Source: Rhizobium sp. Q54
GTDB lineage: Bacteria; Pseudomonadota; Alphaproteobacteria; Rhizobiales; Beijerinckiaceae
Assembly (NCBI GenBank): GCA_945903655.1
Contig: CAMDOY010000006.1
Coordinates: 1-27,041, forward strand
DNA: 27,041 nt
Direction of reading: 5' to 3'
Within the stretch, counting starts at the first letter, position 1, and every line of letters begins with the position of its first letter. Under the pieces are notes generated by a model. The model was not told the origin of the DNA, searched no databases, and saw only the letters and a program-made list of their open reading frames with translations. The translations under genes and the position numbers were made by a program. This document shows positions 7,175 to 17,360 of this stretch, piece after piece.

Positions 7175-7564
7175 ATGGCGGTGACCCATATCTACGTCTG
7201 CACAACCTGCAAGCTGGCCGACGAGGCCGGATTCGCCGCGCCTGATCGCGCCGGCGCCCGTCTGCATCGCGCCCTCAGCGCCTTGGCCAGCGAGCGCGAG
7301 GCGCCCGTCGAAATCATCCCCGTGGAATGCCTGAGCGTGTGCAAGCGCGCATGCACCATCAGTTTCGCCGCGCCGGGCAAATGGACCTATGTCTATGGCG
7401 ACCTGCCCGCCGACACCGGCGCCGACGTCATCCTCGACGGCGCCGCCCTTTATGGCGCCACCAGCGACGGCCTTATCCCCTGGAAGCAGCGGCCCGACGC
7501 GCTCAAGCGCGGCGTGGTCTCGCGCGTGCCGCCGCTCCATCCCGCTTCGGAGACACAGTCATGA
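7175..7564 (+). CDS. DUF1636 cysteine-rich metal-binding protein, cobalamin-operon associated
   Basis: The 129-residue protein has a ferredoxin/thioredoxin-like cysteine pattern: Cys9-x2-Cys12 (VCTTCKL) near the N-terminus and Cys52-x3-Cys56-x3-Cys60 (ECLSVCKRAC) in the middle. This is typical of DUF1636, which is often found beside cobW and cobN in alphaproteobacteria. Its biochemical role is not established; cobalt or iron-sulfur binding, perhaps in cobalt handling for CobN, is a reasonable guess. It is the first gene after the riboswitch. The start at 7175 is supported by GGACGAGG upstream; the frame is open to 7106, but the extra residues overlap leader hairpins. The stop overlaps the cobW ATG (ATGA). 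Confidence 0.85.
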   Translation: MAVTHIYVCTTCKLADEAGFAAPDRAGARLHRALSALASEREAPVEIIPVECLSVCKRACTISFAAPGKWTYVYGDLPADTGADVILDGAALYGATSDGLIPWKQRPDALKRGVVSRVPPLHPASETQS

Positions 7565-8607
7565 GCGCATCGGATTTCACCCGCATTCCCGTCACCATCG
7601 TCACGGGCTTTCTGGGCGCGGGCAAGACCACGGTCATCCGCAACCTGCTGGAGAATGCAGGCGGTCGGCGCCTCGCGCTCATCATCAATGAATTTGGCGA
7701 TGTGGGCGTGGATGGCGACATTCTGCGCGCCTGCGGCGTTGAGGCCTGCCCGGAAGAAAACATCGTCGAACTCGCCAATGGCTGCATCTGCTGCACCGTG
7801 GCGGACGATTTCGCGCCCGCCATCGAGACCTTGCTGAGCCTGCCGCAACGCCCCGATCATATCGTGATCGAAACCTCCGGCCTCGCCCTGCCCAAGCCTC
7901 TCGTGAAGGCCTTCGACTGGCCCGCGATTCGCTCGCGCCTCACGGTGGACGCGGTTGTCGCCGTGGTGGATGGCGCCGCCGTGGCCGCAGGTCGCTTCGC
8001 TGATGATCCCGCAAAATTGCTGGCGCAACGCGCCGAGGATCTGGCCATCGACCACGATAATCCCCTCGAAGAGGTCTATACGGACCAGCTGCTCTGCGCC
8101 GATCTCATCATCCTCAACAAGACCGATCTGATGGACGCGGACTCCATCGCCCGCGTGTCGACGGAGATCGAGGCCGCCGTGCCGCGCGCGGTGCGCATTG
8201 TGGAAACGCGCGAGGGCAAGGTGGCCGCCGAGATTCTGCTGGGCCTGAAGGCGAGCGTTGAAGACGATCTCGCGAACCGCCCCTCCCATCACGATGGCGA
8301 GGAGGATCACGACCACGAGGACTTCGACAGTTTCGCCCTGCCCATGGGCGCCATCGCCGATGCGCCCGCCTTCATCGCGCAGTTGCAGAGCATCGCCGGC
8401 GCCCATGATGTGCTGCGCATCAAGGGGTTCCTTGAGGTCACGGGCAAGCCCATGCGGCTTCTGGTGCAGGGGGTGGGAACGCGCTTCCGCCACCATTTCG
8501 ACGGCGCCTGGCCCGCAAATGCGCCGCGCGCGAGCAGTCTCGTTTTCATTGGCGAAAAGGGCATGGATCGCGCAGCGATCGCCAAAGCCCTCGCCGCAAT
8601 GCTGTAA
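7561..8607 (+). CDS. cobW: CobW, GTP-dependent metallochaperone (COG0523)
   Basis: CobW is a G3E-family P-loop GTPase thought to deliver cobalt for corrin metallation. The 348-residue product has the Walker A GFLGAGKTT (16-24), the GCICC metal site (Cys75, Cys77, Cys78), an ILNKTDL base-recognition motif, and a His/Asp/Glu-rich insert (SHHDGEEDHDHEDFDS) between the GTPase and C-terminal CobW_C domains, likely an extra metal-binding segment. The ATG at 7561 overlaps the preceding stop by 4 nt. The reading frame is open upstream to 7327, but that part is a shadow of the DUF1636 gene. It lies 11 bp before cobN. Confidence 0.95.
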   Translation: MSASDFTRIPVTIVTGFLGAGKTTVIRNLLENAGGRRLALIINEFGDVGVDGDILRACGVEACPEENIVELANGCICCTVADDFAPAIETLLSLPQRPDHIVIETSGLALPKPLVKAFDWPAIRSRLTVDAVVAVVDGAAVAAGRFADDPAKLLAQRAEDLAIDHDNPLEEVYTDQLLCADLIILNKTDLMDADSIARVSTEIEAAVPRAVRIVETREGKVAAEILLGLKASVEDDLANRPSHHDGEEDHDHEDFDSFALPMGAIADAPAFIAQLQSIAGAHDVLRIKGFLEVTGKPMRLLVQGVGTRFRHHFDGAWPANAPRASSLVFIGEKGMDRAAIAKALAAML

Positions 8608-8618
8608 CGGGCGCGGCC

Positions 8619-11600
8619 ATGCACCTTCTGCGCACAGAGACTGTTTCGCTAGATGAAGGCGCCGCCGCGATCGACCTTGGGCAGACGCCCGCCGATATTC
8701 TGTTTCTCTCCTTCTCCGACAGCGATCTGGCGGGCCTCGCCAGCGCCTGGCGCGAGGGTGGCGCGCTTTATCCCGATCTGCGCGCCGCCAATATCGGCCA
8801 ATTGCTGCATCACTATTCCGTCGATCTCTATGTGGAGAAAATGGCGCCCAAAGCCCGCTTCGTGCTGGTGCGTCTTCTCGGCGGGCTCGACTATTGGCGC
8901 TATGGGGTTGAAGAACTCGCCAAGGCCGCGCGCGCCCATGGGTTTGAACTAGCAATCGTGCCCGGCGACTATCGGGCTGATGCAAGGCTGGATGCAGCCT
9001 CCACGCTTGAGAAAGACGAGCTTGAAAGGCTGCATGCCTATTTCCAATGCGGCGGGCGAGAGAATTTTGCGCAGTGCCTGAATTATATCGGTTCGCGTTT
9101 AGGTCGCGCCATCGCCTGGGCCGAGCCCGCGCCCATGCGCGCCGCCGCGATCTTCGACGACGCCTGCCGCACAGCGCCCTACGAGGCGCCGCGCGCGCTG
9201 ATCGTGGCCTATCGCTCCATCATCATCGCCGATGATATCGCGCCTTTGATCGCGCTGGCCGATGCGCTGAATGAGCGCGGATTTGCAGTGACTTGCGTGG
9301 GCGTCTCCAGCCTCAAGGACCCATCCGCCGTGGCGGAGCTTGCGCCGTTGCTCGATGACCTCGCGCCCGATGTCATCCTCAACACCACCTCCTTCTCCGG
9401 TCGCGAGGATGGCGGCGCCTGCGTGCTGGACCGCGCCGATGCGCCGGTGTTTCAGGCCGTGCTCTCCACCACGCGCCGCGCCCAATGGGAGGTGGCGAGC
9501 CGTGGCCTTTCCGCCGTTGATCTCGCCATGAATGTGGTGCTGCCCGAACTCGACGGGCGCATCGTGACGCGCGCGATTTCCTTCAAGGCGCCGGCGCCGG
9601 ACAATGCAGATTTCGCCCGCGTGATTCACCAGCCTGAGCCGGACCGCATCGCCTTTGTCGCGGACCTCGCCAGCACCTGGACGCATCTGCGTCGCTTTGA
9701 GCCCGCGCAGCGCCGCGTCGCCTGCATCCTCTCGGATTATCCTCACAAGGGCGGGCAGGCCGGTTACGCCGTGGGCCTCGACACGCCCGCCAGCGTGGCC
9801 TCCATCGCGCAGGCGCTGCAAGCGCATGGCTATGATGTCGGAGACATAGACGCTGCTAGTCTAATGCAGCGTTTGACGCAAGGCGCGCCCACAGCGCAAC
9901 TGAAACTCAAGGCTTACGCGCGCCTCTTCGCCGCCCTGCCGCAGGCCTTTCAAGATCAGGTGACCGCCGCCTGGGGGCGGCCATCGCGCGATCCATTACT
10001 GCGCAAAAGCGCCTTTCACTTTCGCGTGGTGGAGGCGGGCCATCTGCTGTTCGCCTTGCAGCCTGTGCGCTCCGGCGCCGATGTGAAGGCGGATTATCAC
10101 GACGCCAATCTGCCGCCCTCCCACGCCTATTGCGCCTTCTATCTATGGCTGCGCGAAGCCCGGGCTTTCGACGTCATGATTCACTGCGGAACCCATGGCA
10201 CGCTGGAATGGCTGCCGGGCAAGGCTGTGGCGTTAAGTGAAGCTTGCGCACCCGAAGTTTTGCTGGGCGCGATGCCACTGGTCTATCCCTTCATCGTCAA
10301 CAATCCCGGCGAGGCCGCGCAGGCCAAGCGCCGCCTCAGCGCCGTCAGCATCGGCCATCTGACGCCGCCGTTGACGACTGCTGGAACCCACGGCGTGGCG
10401 ATTGAAATCGAAGCCCTGCTCGATGAATACGCCAGCGCGCAATCGTTCGATCCCGCCCGCGCCGCGCGCATTGCCAAAGCCATCATCGCGCGCGCCGCCG
10501 AAACCGGGCTCATGCAGGATGCTGGCGTCGTCAGCGAGGATCCCGATGAGATTCTCGTCGGCCTCGACGCCTGGCTTTGTGACCTCAAGGACATGCGCAT
10601 CGCTGATGGCCTGCATGTCTTCGGCCGCGCCGCGCAATGGGGCGATGCGGATTTGTCTGCGCAGGACCGCGCCAATCTCGAGGCCTCCCCGCAGAGGGAA
10701 ATCAGCGGATTGCTGAGCGCGCTCGGTGGTCGCTTTGTGCAGCCGGGGCCTGCTGGCGCGCCCTCGCGCGGTCGGTTCGATGTGCTGCCGACCGGGCGCA
10801 ATCTTTTTTCCATCGATCCGCGCTCCGTGCCCACCCGCGCCGCCTGGGAGATCGGCAAACGCACGGCGCAGGAGGTGGTTGCGCGCTATGCGCAGGACCA
10901 TGGCGATTGGCCCCGCGCCATCGTCATTGATCTGTGGGGCAGCGCCACCATGCGCACGGGCGGCGATGATCTGGCGCAGGCCATGGCGCTGATCGGCGCG
11001 CGCCCTGTTTGGGATCAGACCTCGTCGCGGGTGTCGGGTTTCGAGATCCTGCCGCAGGCCTCGTTCAACCGCCCGCGCGTGGATGTGACCCTGCGCATTT
11101 CCGGGCTCTTCCGCGATGTCTTCGCCACGCAGATCGCGCTGTTTGATTCCGCCGTGCAAGCCATTGCGCTGCTCGATGAAGACGACGAGGACAATCCCAT
11201 CGCCGCCGCCCGCCGCGCCTCGCAGGCCGAGCCTCTGCGCATCTTCGGCGCCGCGCCCGGCGCTTATGGAATCGGCCTCGCCGCCACGCTCGCGGACGAT
11301 GTATGGACTTCGCGCGATGAGCTCGGCGAAGCCTATCTGGCCGCCAGCTCCCACGCCTATCGCGCGTCTGGCGATGGCGTTGCGGCGGGCGCGGCCTTTC
11401 GCGATCAGGTGGCGAGCGCAGACGCCTTCGTGCATGTGCAGGATATGGCCGAACAGGATGTGCTGGACGCCGACGCCTTCGCCGAACACGAGGGCGGTTT
11501 TTCCGCCGCCGCGCAGGCTCTGGGAAACACGCCCGCGCTCTATCATGTGGACGCCGCGCGGGTAGATGCGCCGAAAGTGCGCACCCTAAACGAGGAAGTC

Positions 11601-11951
11601 GCCCGCGTGCTGCGCGCCCGCGCCACCAACCCCAAGTGGATCGCAGGGCAAATGCGCCATGGCTATCGCGGCGCGTCGGAGATCGCGAAAACCATCGACA
11701 ATCTCTACGCCTATGCGGCGCTCACTACCGCCGTTCCCAGCCGCCATTTCGATCTGCTGTTCGACGCCACGCTGGGCGATGAAGCCGTGCGCGCATTCCT
11801 CAACGCACAAAACCCCGACGCGCTGCAAGAGATGGCGCAGACCTTCGCCAATGCGGCCCGTCGCGGCCTGTGGCTCTCGCGCCGCAATTCCGCGATGACG
11901 CTGCTGCGCGACATGCTCGGCGATCCCGCGCCCATGGGGCTGGCTTCATGA
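8619..11951 (+). CDS. cobN: Cobaltochelatase subunit CobN
   Basis: CobN is the large substrate-binding subunit of the aerobic, ATP-dependent cobaltochelatase that inserts Co2+ into hydrogenobyrinic a,c-diamide with CobS and CobT. The 1110-residue protein shows the CobN/BchH signature HCGTHGTLEWLPGK (His522, His526) followed by YPFIVNNPGEAAQAKRR, and an N-terminus (MHLLRTET, then AAIDLGQTPADILFLS) typical of CobN. It is at the shorter end of the family range. cobS and cobT are not in this window and must be elsewhere. The ribosome binding site is weak, so translation may be coupled to cobW 11 bp upstream. The stop overlaps the cobG ATG. Confidence 0.96.
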   Translation: MHLLRTETVSLDEGAAAIDLGQTPADILFLSFSDSDLAGLASAWREGGALYPDLRAANIGQLLHHYSVDLYVEKMAPKARFVLVRLLGGLDYWRYGVEELAKAARAHGFELAIVPGDYRADARLDAASTLEKDELERLHAYFQCGGRENFAQCLNYIGSRLGRAIAWAEPAPMRAAAIFDDACRTAPYEAPRALIVAYRSIIIADDIAPLIALADALNERGFAVTCVGVSSLKDPSAVAELAPLLDDLAPDVILNTTSFSGREDGGACVLDRADAPVFQAVLSTTRRAQWEVASRGLSAVDLAMNVVLPELDGRIVTRAISFKAPAPDNADFARVIHQPEPDRIAFVADLASTWTHLRRFEPAQRRVACILSDYPHKGGQAGYAVGLDTPASVASIAQALQAHGYDVGDIDAASLMQRLTQGAPTAQLKLKAYARLFAALPQAFQDQVTAAWGRPSRDPLLRKSAFHFRVVEAGHLLFALQPVRSGADVKADYHDANLPPSHAYCAFYLWLREARAFDVMIHCGTHGTLEWLPGKAVALSEACAPEVLLGAMPLVYPFIVNNPGEAAQAKRRLSAVSIGHLTPPLTTAGTHGVAIEIEALLDEYASAQSFDPARAARIAKAIIARAAETGLMQDAGVVSEDPDEILVGLDAWLCDLKDMRIADGLHVFGRAAQWGDADLSAQDRANLEASPQREISGLLSALGGRFVQPGPAGAPSRGRFDVLPTGRNLFSIDPRSVPTRAAWEIGKRTAQEVVARYAQDHGDWPRAIVIDLWGSATMRTGGDDLAQAMALIGARPVWDQTSSRVSGFEILPQASFNRPRVDVTLRISGLFRDVFATQIALFDSAVQAIALLDEDDEDNPIAAARRASQAEPLRIFGAAPGAYGIGLAATLADDVWTSRDELGEAYLAASSHAYRASGDGVAAGAAFRDQVASADAFVHVQDMAEQDVLDADAFAEHEGGFSAAAQALGNTPALYHVDAARVDAPKVRTLNEEVARVLRARATNPKWIAGQMRHGYRGASEIAKTIDNLYAYAALTTAVPSRHFDLLFDATLGDEAVRAFLNAQNPDALQEMAQTFANAARRGLWLSRRNSAMTLLRDMLGDPAPMGLAS

Positions 11952-13227
11952 GCGCCGCGAATCAACCAAAGGGCTGGTGCCCGGGCGCATTGCGTCCCAT
12001 GTTGAGCGGCGATGGCTATCTGGTGCGCCTGCGCATCAGCGGCGGCGTTGTTTCCGCCGTCGCCGCGAGGGCTATCGCCGATTGCGTGCAAAGATACTGC
12101 AATGGTCTGCTTGATCTGAGCGCCCGCGCCAATCTGCAATTGCGCGGCGTGCAGGAGGCGAGTCTTCCGGCGCTGGTCGAGGCCTTGCAGGTTCATGGCT
12201 TGATAGACGAGAGCGCCGAGGCTGAAGCCGTGCGCAATGTGCTGGCCTCGCCATTGGCGGGGCTCGCGCCCGATGCAGCCTTTGACATAAGGCCGCATGT
12301 GCGCGCGCTAGAGCAGCGCCTCGTCAGCGATGATGCGCTGCATGGGCTGCCATCTAAATTCGGCTTCATTGTTGATGATGGCGGCGACCTCAGCCTTGCG
12401 AGTATTGGCGCCGATATTCGCTTTGTGGCCCTGCATGATCAAAGCGCGCCGCGCTTCCTAGTGAGCCTTGCGTGCTGTGATGAAGCAGCTGTCATCGAAG
12501 CTGTCGAGTTGCCCGATGTCGCCGCGCGGCTGGCGACTGCTTTCATAAATGAAGCGCGTCAATGCGAAACTCCGCCACGCCGTATGGCTGCCCTGATCGC
12601 TTCGCGCGGCGCTGCGGTCATCTGGCGCGCTGCGGGACTTGCGCCCTCGCCTCAGATACCACGCGCCACCTCGCCGCCCCAACCCCTCGGCCATCACCCC
12701 ATCGGCGCCTCAGGCTTTCTGGGCCTTGGTTTAGCATTCGGTCGCGTCAGCGCGCAGGATCTCGCATGGCTTGCGGATATGGCGCAGGCGCATGGCGCCG
12801 GTGTAATGCGCCTGACGCCATGGCGCACGATTCTCCTGCCTGGCGTTGACGCCAAGGCGGCGCAGCACATTCTCTCGCAAGCCAGCGACGCCTTCATCAC
12901 CGACTCCAGCGATGCGCGCCTCGCCGTCATCGCCTGCCCCGGTGCTCCAGCTTGCGCCAGCGCGGAGTCGCCAACGCAAGGCGACGCGCTTGCGCTGTCT
13001 CTGCTCGCCCGCGCCTTGTCGCCAGCAGGCGTCACGCTGCATGTCTCTGGCTGCGCCAAGGGCTGCGCGCGGCCTCAGGCCTCCGCCGTGACGCTTGTTG
13101 CGCGCGCGGGGCTTTATGATCTCATCACCCAAGGCCGCGCCAGCGATACGCCTGTGCAGCAAGGTCTTGATCTCACCGCTTGCCGCGCTGCCCTGCGCGC
13201 CATGGCCGCAACTGAGGGAGCGCGCCT

Positions 13228-13231
<4 letters not shown>
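11948..13231 (+). CDS. cobG: Precorrin-3B synthase CobG
   Basis: CobG is an O2-dependent monooxygenase related to sulfite/nitrite reductases; it converts precorrin-3A to precorrin-3B and so marks the aerobic pathway. The 427-residue protein has two nitrite/sulfite-reductase-like halves. Its probable 4Fe-4S ligands are Cys330 and Cys336 (ACPGAPAC) and Cys369 and Cys373 (SGCAKGCARP). The N-terminal GWCPGALRPMLSGDGYLVR matches CobG. The ATG at 11948 overlaps the cobN stop; the frame is open to 11870, but that extension lies inside cobN. Its own stop overlaps the cobH TTG start. Confidence 0.94.
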
Positions 13232-13853
<622 letters not shown>

Positions 13854-13857
<4 letters not shown>

Positions 13858-14594
13858 GCGCGCTCTCTCAACAAGGGCGTCTGTATGGCGTTGGCCTCGG
13901 GCCGGGCGATCCTGATCTCGTCACCATCAAATCCCTGAAGGCGCTGCAGGCTGCGCCCGTGGTCGCTTATTTCGCCAAGCGCGGAAAGCGCGGCAATGCA
14001 CGGATGATCGCGGATACGCTGATGGTTCCCGGCGTGATCGAACTGCCGCTGGTCTATCCGGTGACCGTGGAGATTCCCTTCGACAGTCCGCAATACAAGG
14101 CGCAGCTTGCGGCCTTTTATGGGGAGGCGAGCGAAGCGATCGCCGCGCATCTGCGCGCGGGACGCGATGTCGCACTTTTGTGCGAGGGAGATCCGCTGTT
14201 CTACGGCTCCTTCATGCATCTTTATGTCCGCTTGCGCGAGGCCTTCCCCGTCACCATTTGCGCGGGGGTGACGGGCATGTCTGGCTGCTGGACGGCGGCG
14301 GGCGCGCCCATGACCTGGGGCGACGATGTGCTCAGCGTGCTGCCGGGCACGCTGCCGCGCGAGGCGCTTTTGCGCCGTGTCAAAGACGCGGATGCGCTGG
14401 TCTTCATGAAGCTCGGGCGCAACTTCGCCAAGGTGCGCGATGTGCTGCGCGAAGCGGGCCTGCTGGAGCGCGCCATCTATGTGGAGCGCGGCTCCATGGC
14501 GAACGAGCAGGTGACGCCCCTCAAGGACAAGCACGACGACGCCGCGCCCTATTTCTCCATCATCATCGTGCCCGGGCAGGGGCGACGTCCATGA
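13854..14594 (+). CDS. cobI: Precorrin-2 C20-methyltransferase CobI
   Basis: CobI is the SAM-dependent enzyme giving precorrin-3A from precorrin-2. The 246-residue protein has the tetrapyrrole methylase N-terminal motif YGVGLGPGDPDLVTIK, the CEGDPLFYGSFMHLY loop and GVTGMSGCWTAAG, the pattern of the CobI/CbiL branch. It overlaps cobH by ATGA at the start and cobJ by ATGA at the stop, so the hij genes are probably translated as a coupled unit. Confidence 0.95.
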
Positions 14595-15361
14595 GCGGGG
14601 CGGGGCGCATATTGGTCGTGGGCCTTGGGCCGGGACCTCAGGCGTGGCTGACGCCCGAGGCGAGCGGCGCTCTTGAGATCGCGAGCGACCTCATCGGCTA
14701 TGGTCCCTATGTGGAACGCATCCCTGAGCGCGCGGGGCAAGTGCGTCATGCAACGGATAATCGTGTGGAGCTTGATCGGGCACGCCATGCGCTGGAACTT
14801 GCGAAGGCGGGGCGCGTGGTCGCTGTCGTGTCAGGCGGCGATCCCGGCGTCTTCGCCATGGCGGCGGCTTTGTTTGAGGCGGTGGATCATGGCGATGCGT
14901 CTGACCGTGCGGTCAACATATCCGTGCTGCCCGGCGTCAGCGCCATGCAGGCGGCGGCGGCAAAGCTCGGGGCGCCGTTGGGGCATGATTTCTGCGCGAT
15001 TTCGCTCTCCGATAATCTGAAGCCCTGGGACGTCATCGTGCGGCGCCTCACCGCTGCGGCGCAGGGCGATTTTGTCATCGCCTTTTACAATCCCGCTTCG
15101 CGCGCAAGGCCCGACGCCATCCATGCGGCGTTCAAGCTGCTGCGTGAATTGAAGGCGGCGGACACGCCGGTCGCTTTTGCGCGCGCTGTGGGCCGCGAGG
15201 ATGAAAAGCTGAACCTCACCACGCTGGGCGAGGCTGATCCTTCGATCTGCGACATGAGCACGCTGGTGCTGATCGGCTCCAGCGAAACGCGCTTCATCGC
15301 GCGGCCCGATGGTCTGGCGCCCTGGATCTATACGCCCCGTCACTACGGAGGCGGGCGATGA
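14591..15361 (+). CDS. cobJ: Precorrin-3B C17-methyltransferase CobJ
   Basis: CobJ methylates C17 and drives ring contraction to precorrin-4. The 256-residue protein shows LVVGLGPGPQAWLTPEA, DLIGYGPYVERIP, VSGGDPGVFAMAA, VLPGVSAMQAAAAKLGAPLGHDF and AFYNPASRARP, all typical of CobJ/CbiH. The ATG at 14591 overlaps the cobI stop; the same frame is open to 14180, but that stretch is inside cobI. Its last 19 bp overlap the convergent cobK 3' end. Confidence 0.95.
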   Translation: MSGAGRILVVGLGPGPQAWLTPEASGALEIASDLIGYGPYVERIPERAGQVRHATDNRVELDRARHALELAKAGRVVAVVSGGDPGVFAMAAALFEAVDHGDASDRAVNISVLPGVSAMQAAAAKLGAPLGHDFCAISLSDNLKPWDVIVRRLTAAAQGDFVIAFYNPASRARPDAIHAAFKLLRELKAADTPVAFARAVGREDEKLNLTTLGEADPSICDMSTLVLIGSSETRFIARPDGLAPWIYTPRHYGGGR

Positions 15362-16104
15362 GCGCTGATCCAGTCCAGCGCGGCGTCAAGATCGAACAGG
15401 GTTTCGCCTTTCGGCGCCTGCGGGCGATTGACCATGATCACGCGAAGCCCAAGTGCGCGGGCGGCGAGCAATTTGTTTTCCGTCGCCGCGCCGCCGCTGT
15501 TCTTGGTGCAGATAAAGTCGAATCTCTCCGCCTGCATCAGCGCGCGTTCATCCGCCAGCGCAAAGGGCGGGCGGGCCAGCAGCACGCGGCAGCGCGGCGG
15601 CAATTCGCTGGCGTCCGGCTGGTCGATGCTGCGGGCGACATAGGTATGTTGCGGCGCGCGTTTGAAGGCGCCCAGCGACAGGCGACCCACGGTGAGGAAC
15701 ACATGGGCTGGCGCTTCGCCCAGCGCATCGACGGCGGCCTCGATATCGGGAACCTCGATCCAGCGGTCGTCAGGCGCCGGCGTCCAGGGCTTGCGGGTGA
15801 AGGTGAGGCGCGGCACGCCAAGGCGCGCGCAGGCCTGCGCGGCGTGTTGCGACATCTGCGCGGCGAAGGGATGGGTGGCGTCGATGACAAGGGGCGTGCG
15901 CATCTGCGCGAGATAAGCGGCGAGACCATCCACCCCGCCAAAGCCGCCGATGCGGCTGGGGATGCTGGGCAGCAGCGGCGTTTTGGTGCGCCCTGCGAAG
16001 GAGAGCAGCGCGGGCAGATCGGAACGCGCGGCGAGCGCAGCGGCCAGCTTCATGGCCTCGCCGGTGCCGCCGAGTATCAGGATGCGCCCTTGCTCGTCTT
16101 GCAT
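15343..16104 (-). CDS. cobK: Precorrin-6A reductase CobK
   Basis: CobK reduces precorrin-6A to precorrin-6B with NADPH. The 253-residue protein has the N-terminal nucleotide-binding ILILGGTGEAMKLA, then VIDATHPFAAQMSQHA, LTFTRKPW, VFLTVGRLSLGAF and FICTKNSGGAATENKLLAAR, matching CobK/CbiJ. It lies on the strand opposite to the surrounding cob operon. Its 3' end overlaps cobJ by 19 bp, and its start is 26 bp from the divergent cobL start. Any promoter must be within the 5' part of cobL, and read-through of the plus-strand operon would be antisense to it. Confidence 0.95.
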   Translation of the reverse strand: MQDEQGRILILGGTGEAMKLAAALAARSDLPALLSFAGRTKTPLLPSIPSRIGGFGGVDGLAAYLAQMRTPLVIDATHPFAAQMSQHAAQACARLGVPRLTFTRKPWTPAPDDRWIEVPDIEAAVDALGEAPAHVFLTVGRLSLGAFKRAPQHTYVARSIDQPDASELPPRCRVLLARPPFALADERALMQAERFDFICTKNSGGAATENKLLAARALGLRVIMVNRPQAPKGETLFDLDAALDWISAHRPPP

Positions 16105-16130
16105 GGTTCATTCCCCAGGGAGCCCCGCCC

Positions 16131-17360
16131 ATGAGCGCGCCCGCGACAGATCCCGTCTGGCTGACCCTGATCGGCCTTGGCGAAGACGGGCTTGATGGCC
16201 TGTCTCCTGCCGCAATCCGCGCTTTGGAGCAAGCCTCGTTTATTGTTGGCGGCGCGCGGCATCTGGCTTTGCTGGGGGCGACGAAGGCGCAATGCATGGC
16301 TTGGCCCACGCCGCTCGAGGCGGGCGTGGAGGCCGTGCTGGCGCGGCGGGGGCGCCCGACCTGCGTTCTGGCGTCGGGCGATCCCTTTCATTACGGCGTC
16401 GGCGCCACGCTCATGCGCCATCTGCCAGCGAGCGAAATGCGCTGCCTGCCTGCGCCTTCCGCCTTCTCGCTCATCTGCGCGCAGCTGGGCTGGGCGCAGC
16501 AGGATTGCGCCCTGCTCTCCTTGCATGGGCGCCCGCTGGAGCGTCTTGCGCCCCATCTGCAACCCGGCGCGCGCCTTCTGGCGCTGACCTGGGATGGCGA
16601 GACGCCGCGCAAGGTGGCGGAGCGTCTGGTGGCGCTGGGCTTGGGGCGCAGTCGTCTCATCGTCTGCGAGGCCATGGGCGGGCCGCGCGAGCGGCGGGTG
16701 GAATCCACCGCTGCGGAGTTTCACGGCGTCGTCGATGCGCTGAACACCCTCGCCATCGAGGTGGTGGCGGATCGCGGCGCGCGGATCATGCCGCTGGCGT
16801 CGGGCCTGCCCGATGATCTCTTCGAGCATGACAGTCAGATCACCAAGCGCGAGGTGCGCGCCATCACGCTCTCCACCTTGGCGCCGCGCCGGGGCGAGTT
16901 GCTGTGGGATATTGGCGCGGGGTCCGGCTCCATCTCCATCGAATGGATGCTGCGCCACCCCGCCAACCGCGCCATCGCCATCGAGATGCGGGCGGATCGC
17001 GCGGCGCGCATTGGGCGCAATGCGCTCGAATTGGGTGTGCCTGATTTGTGCATTGTGGAAGGCGCCGCGCCTGCGGCCTTGGCGGGCCTGCCGACGCCCG
17101 ACGCCATTTTCATCGGCGGCGGCGGGACAGACGCGGGCGTGCTCGACGCCGCCTTTGCGGCCCTGCCCGAGGGCGGGCGGCTGGTGGTGAATGCGGTGAC
17201 GCTGGAGACCCAGGCCGAGATCATGCGCCGCCATGTGGCCCTTGGCGGGTCGCTCACCAAGATCGAGATTGCGCGGGCCGATCCCGTGGGGCCGTTTCAT
17301 GGCTGGCGTGCGGCCATGCCGGTCATGCAATGGTCCATCACCAAGGGGGAGGCGCCATGA
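16131..17360 (+). CDS. cobL: Precorrin-6Y C5,15-methyltransferase (decarboxylating) CobL, CbiE-CbiT fusion
   Basis: CobL methylates C5 and C15 and decarboxylates the ring-C acetate, turning precorrin-6B into precorrin-8X. The 409-residue protein is a fusion. An N-terminal CbiE-type tetrapyrrole methylase (LIGLGEDGLDGLSPAA, VLASGDPFHYGVGATL, about 1-210) is followed by a C-terminal CbiT class I methyltransferase (about 215-400) with SAM motif DIGAGSGSISIEW starting at Asp260. AGGGAG lies 8 nt before the ATG. The 26-bp gap to divergent cobK leaves little room for a promoter. The stop overlaps the cobE ATG. Confidence 0.96.
   Translation: MSAPATDPVWLTLIGLGEDGLDGLSPAAIRALEQASFIVGGARHLALLGATKAQCMAWPTPLEAGVEAVLARRGRPTCVLASGDPFHYGVGATLMRHLPASEMRCLPAPSAFSLICAQLGWAQQDCALLSLHGRPLERLAPHLQPGARLLALTWDGETPRKVAERLVALGLGRSRLIVCEAMGGPRERRVESTAAEFHGVVDALNTLAIEVVADRGARIMPLASGLPDDLFEHDSQITKREVRAITLSTLAPRRGELLWDIGAGSGSISIEWMLRHPANRAIAIEMRADRAARIGRNALELGVPDLCIVEGAAPAALAGLPTPDAIFIGGGGTDAGVLDAAFAALPEGGRLVVNAVTLETQAEIMRRHVALGGSLTKIEIARADPVGPFHGWRAAMPVMQWSITKGEAP

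Noticed and set aside
7450..8985. Open frame of 511 codons antisense to cobW and cobN
   Set aside because: It spans the boundary of two confident plus-strand genes and shows no recognisable domain.
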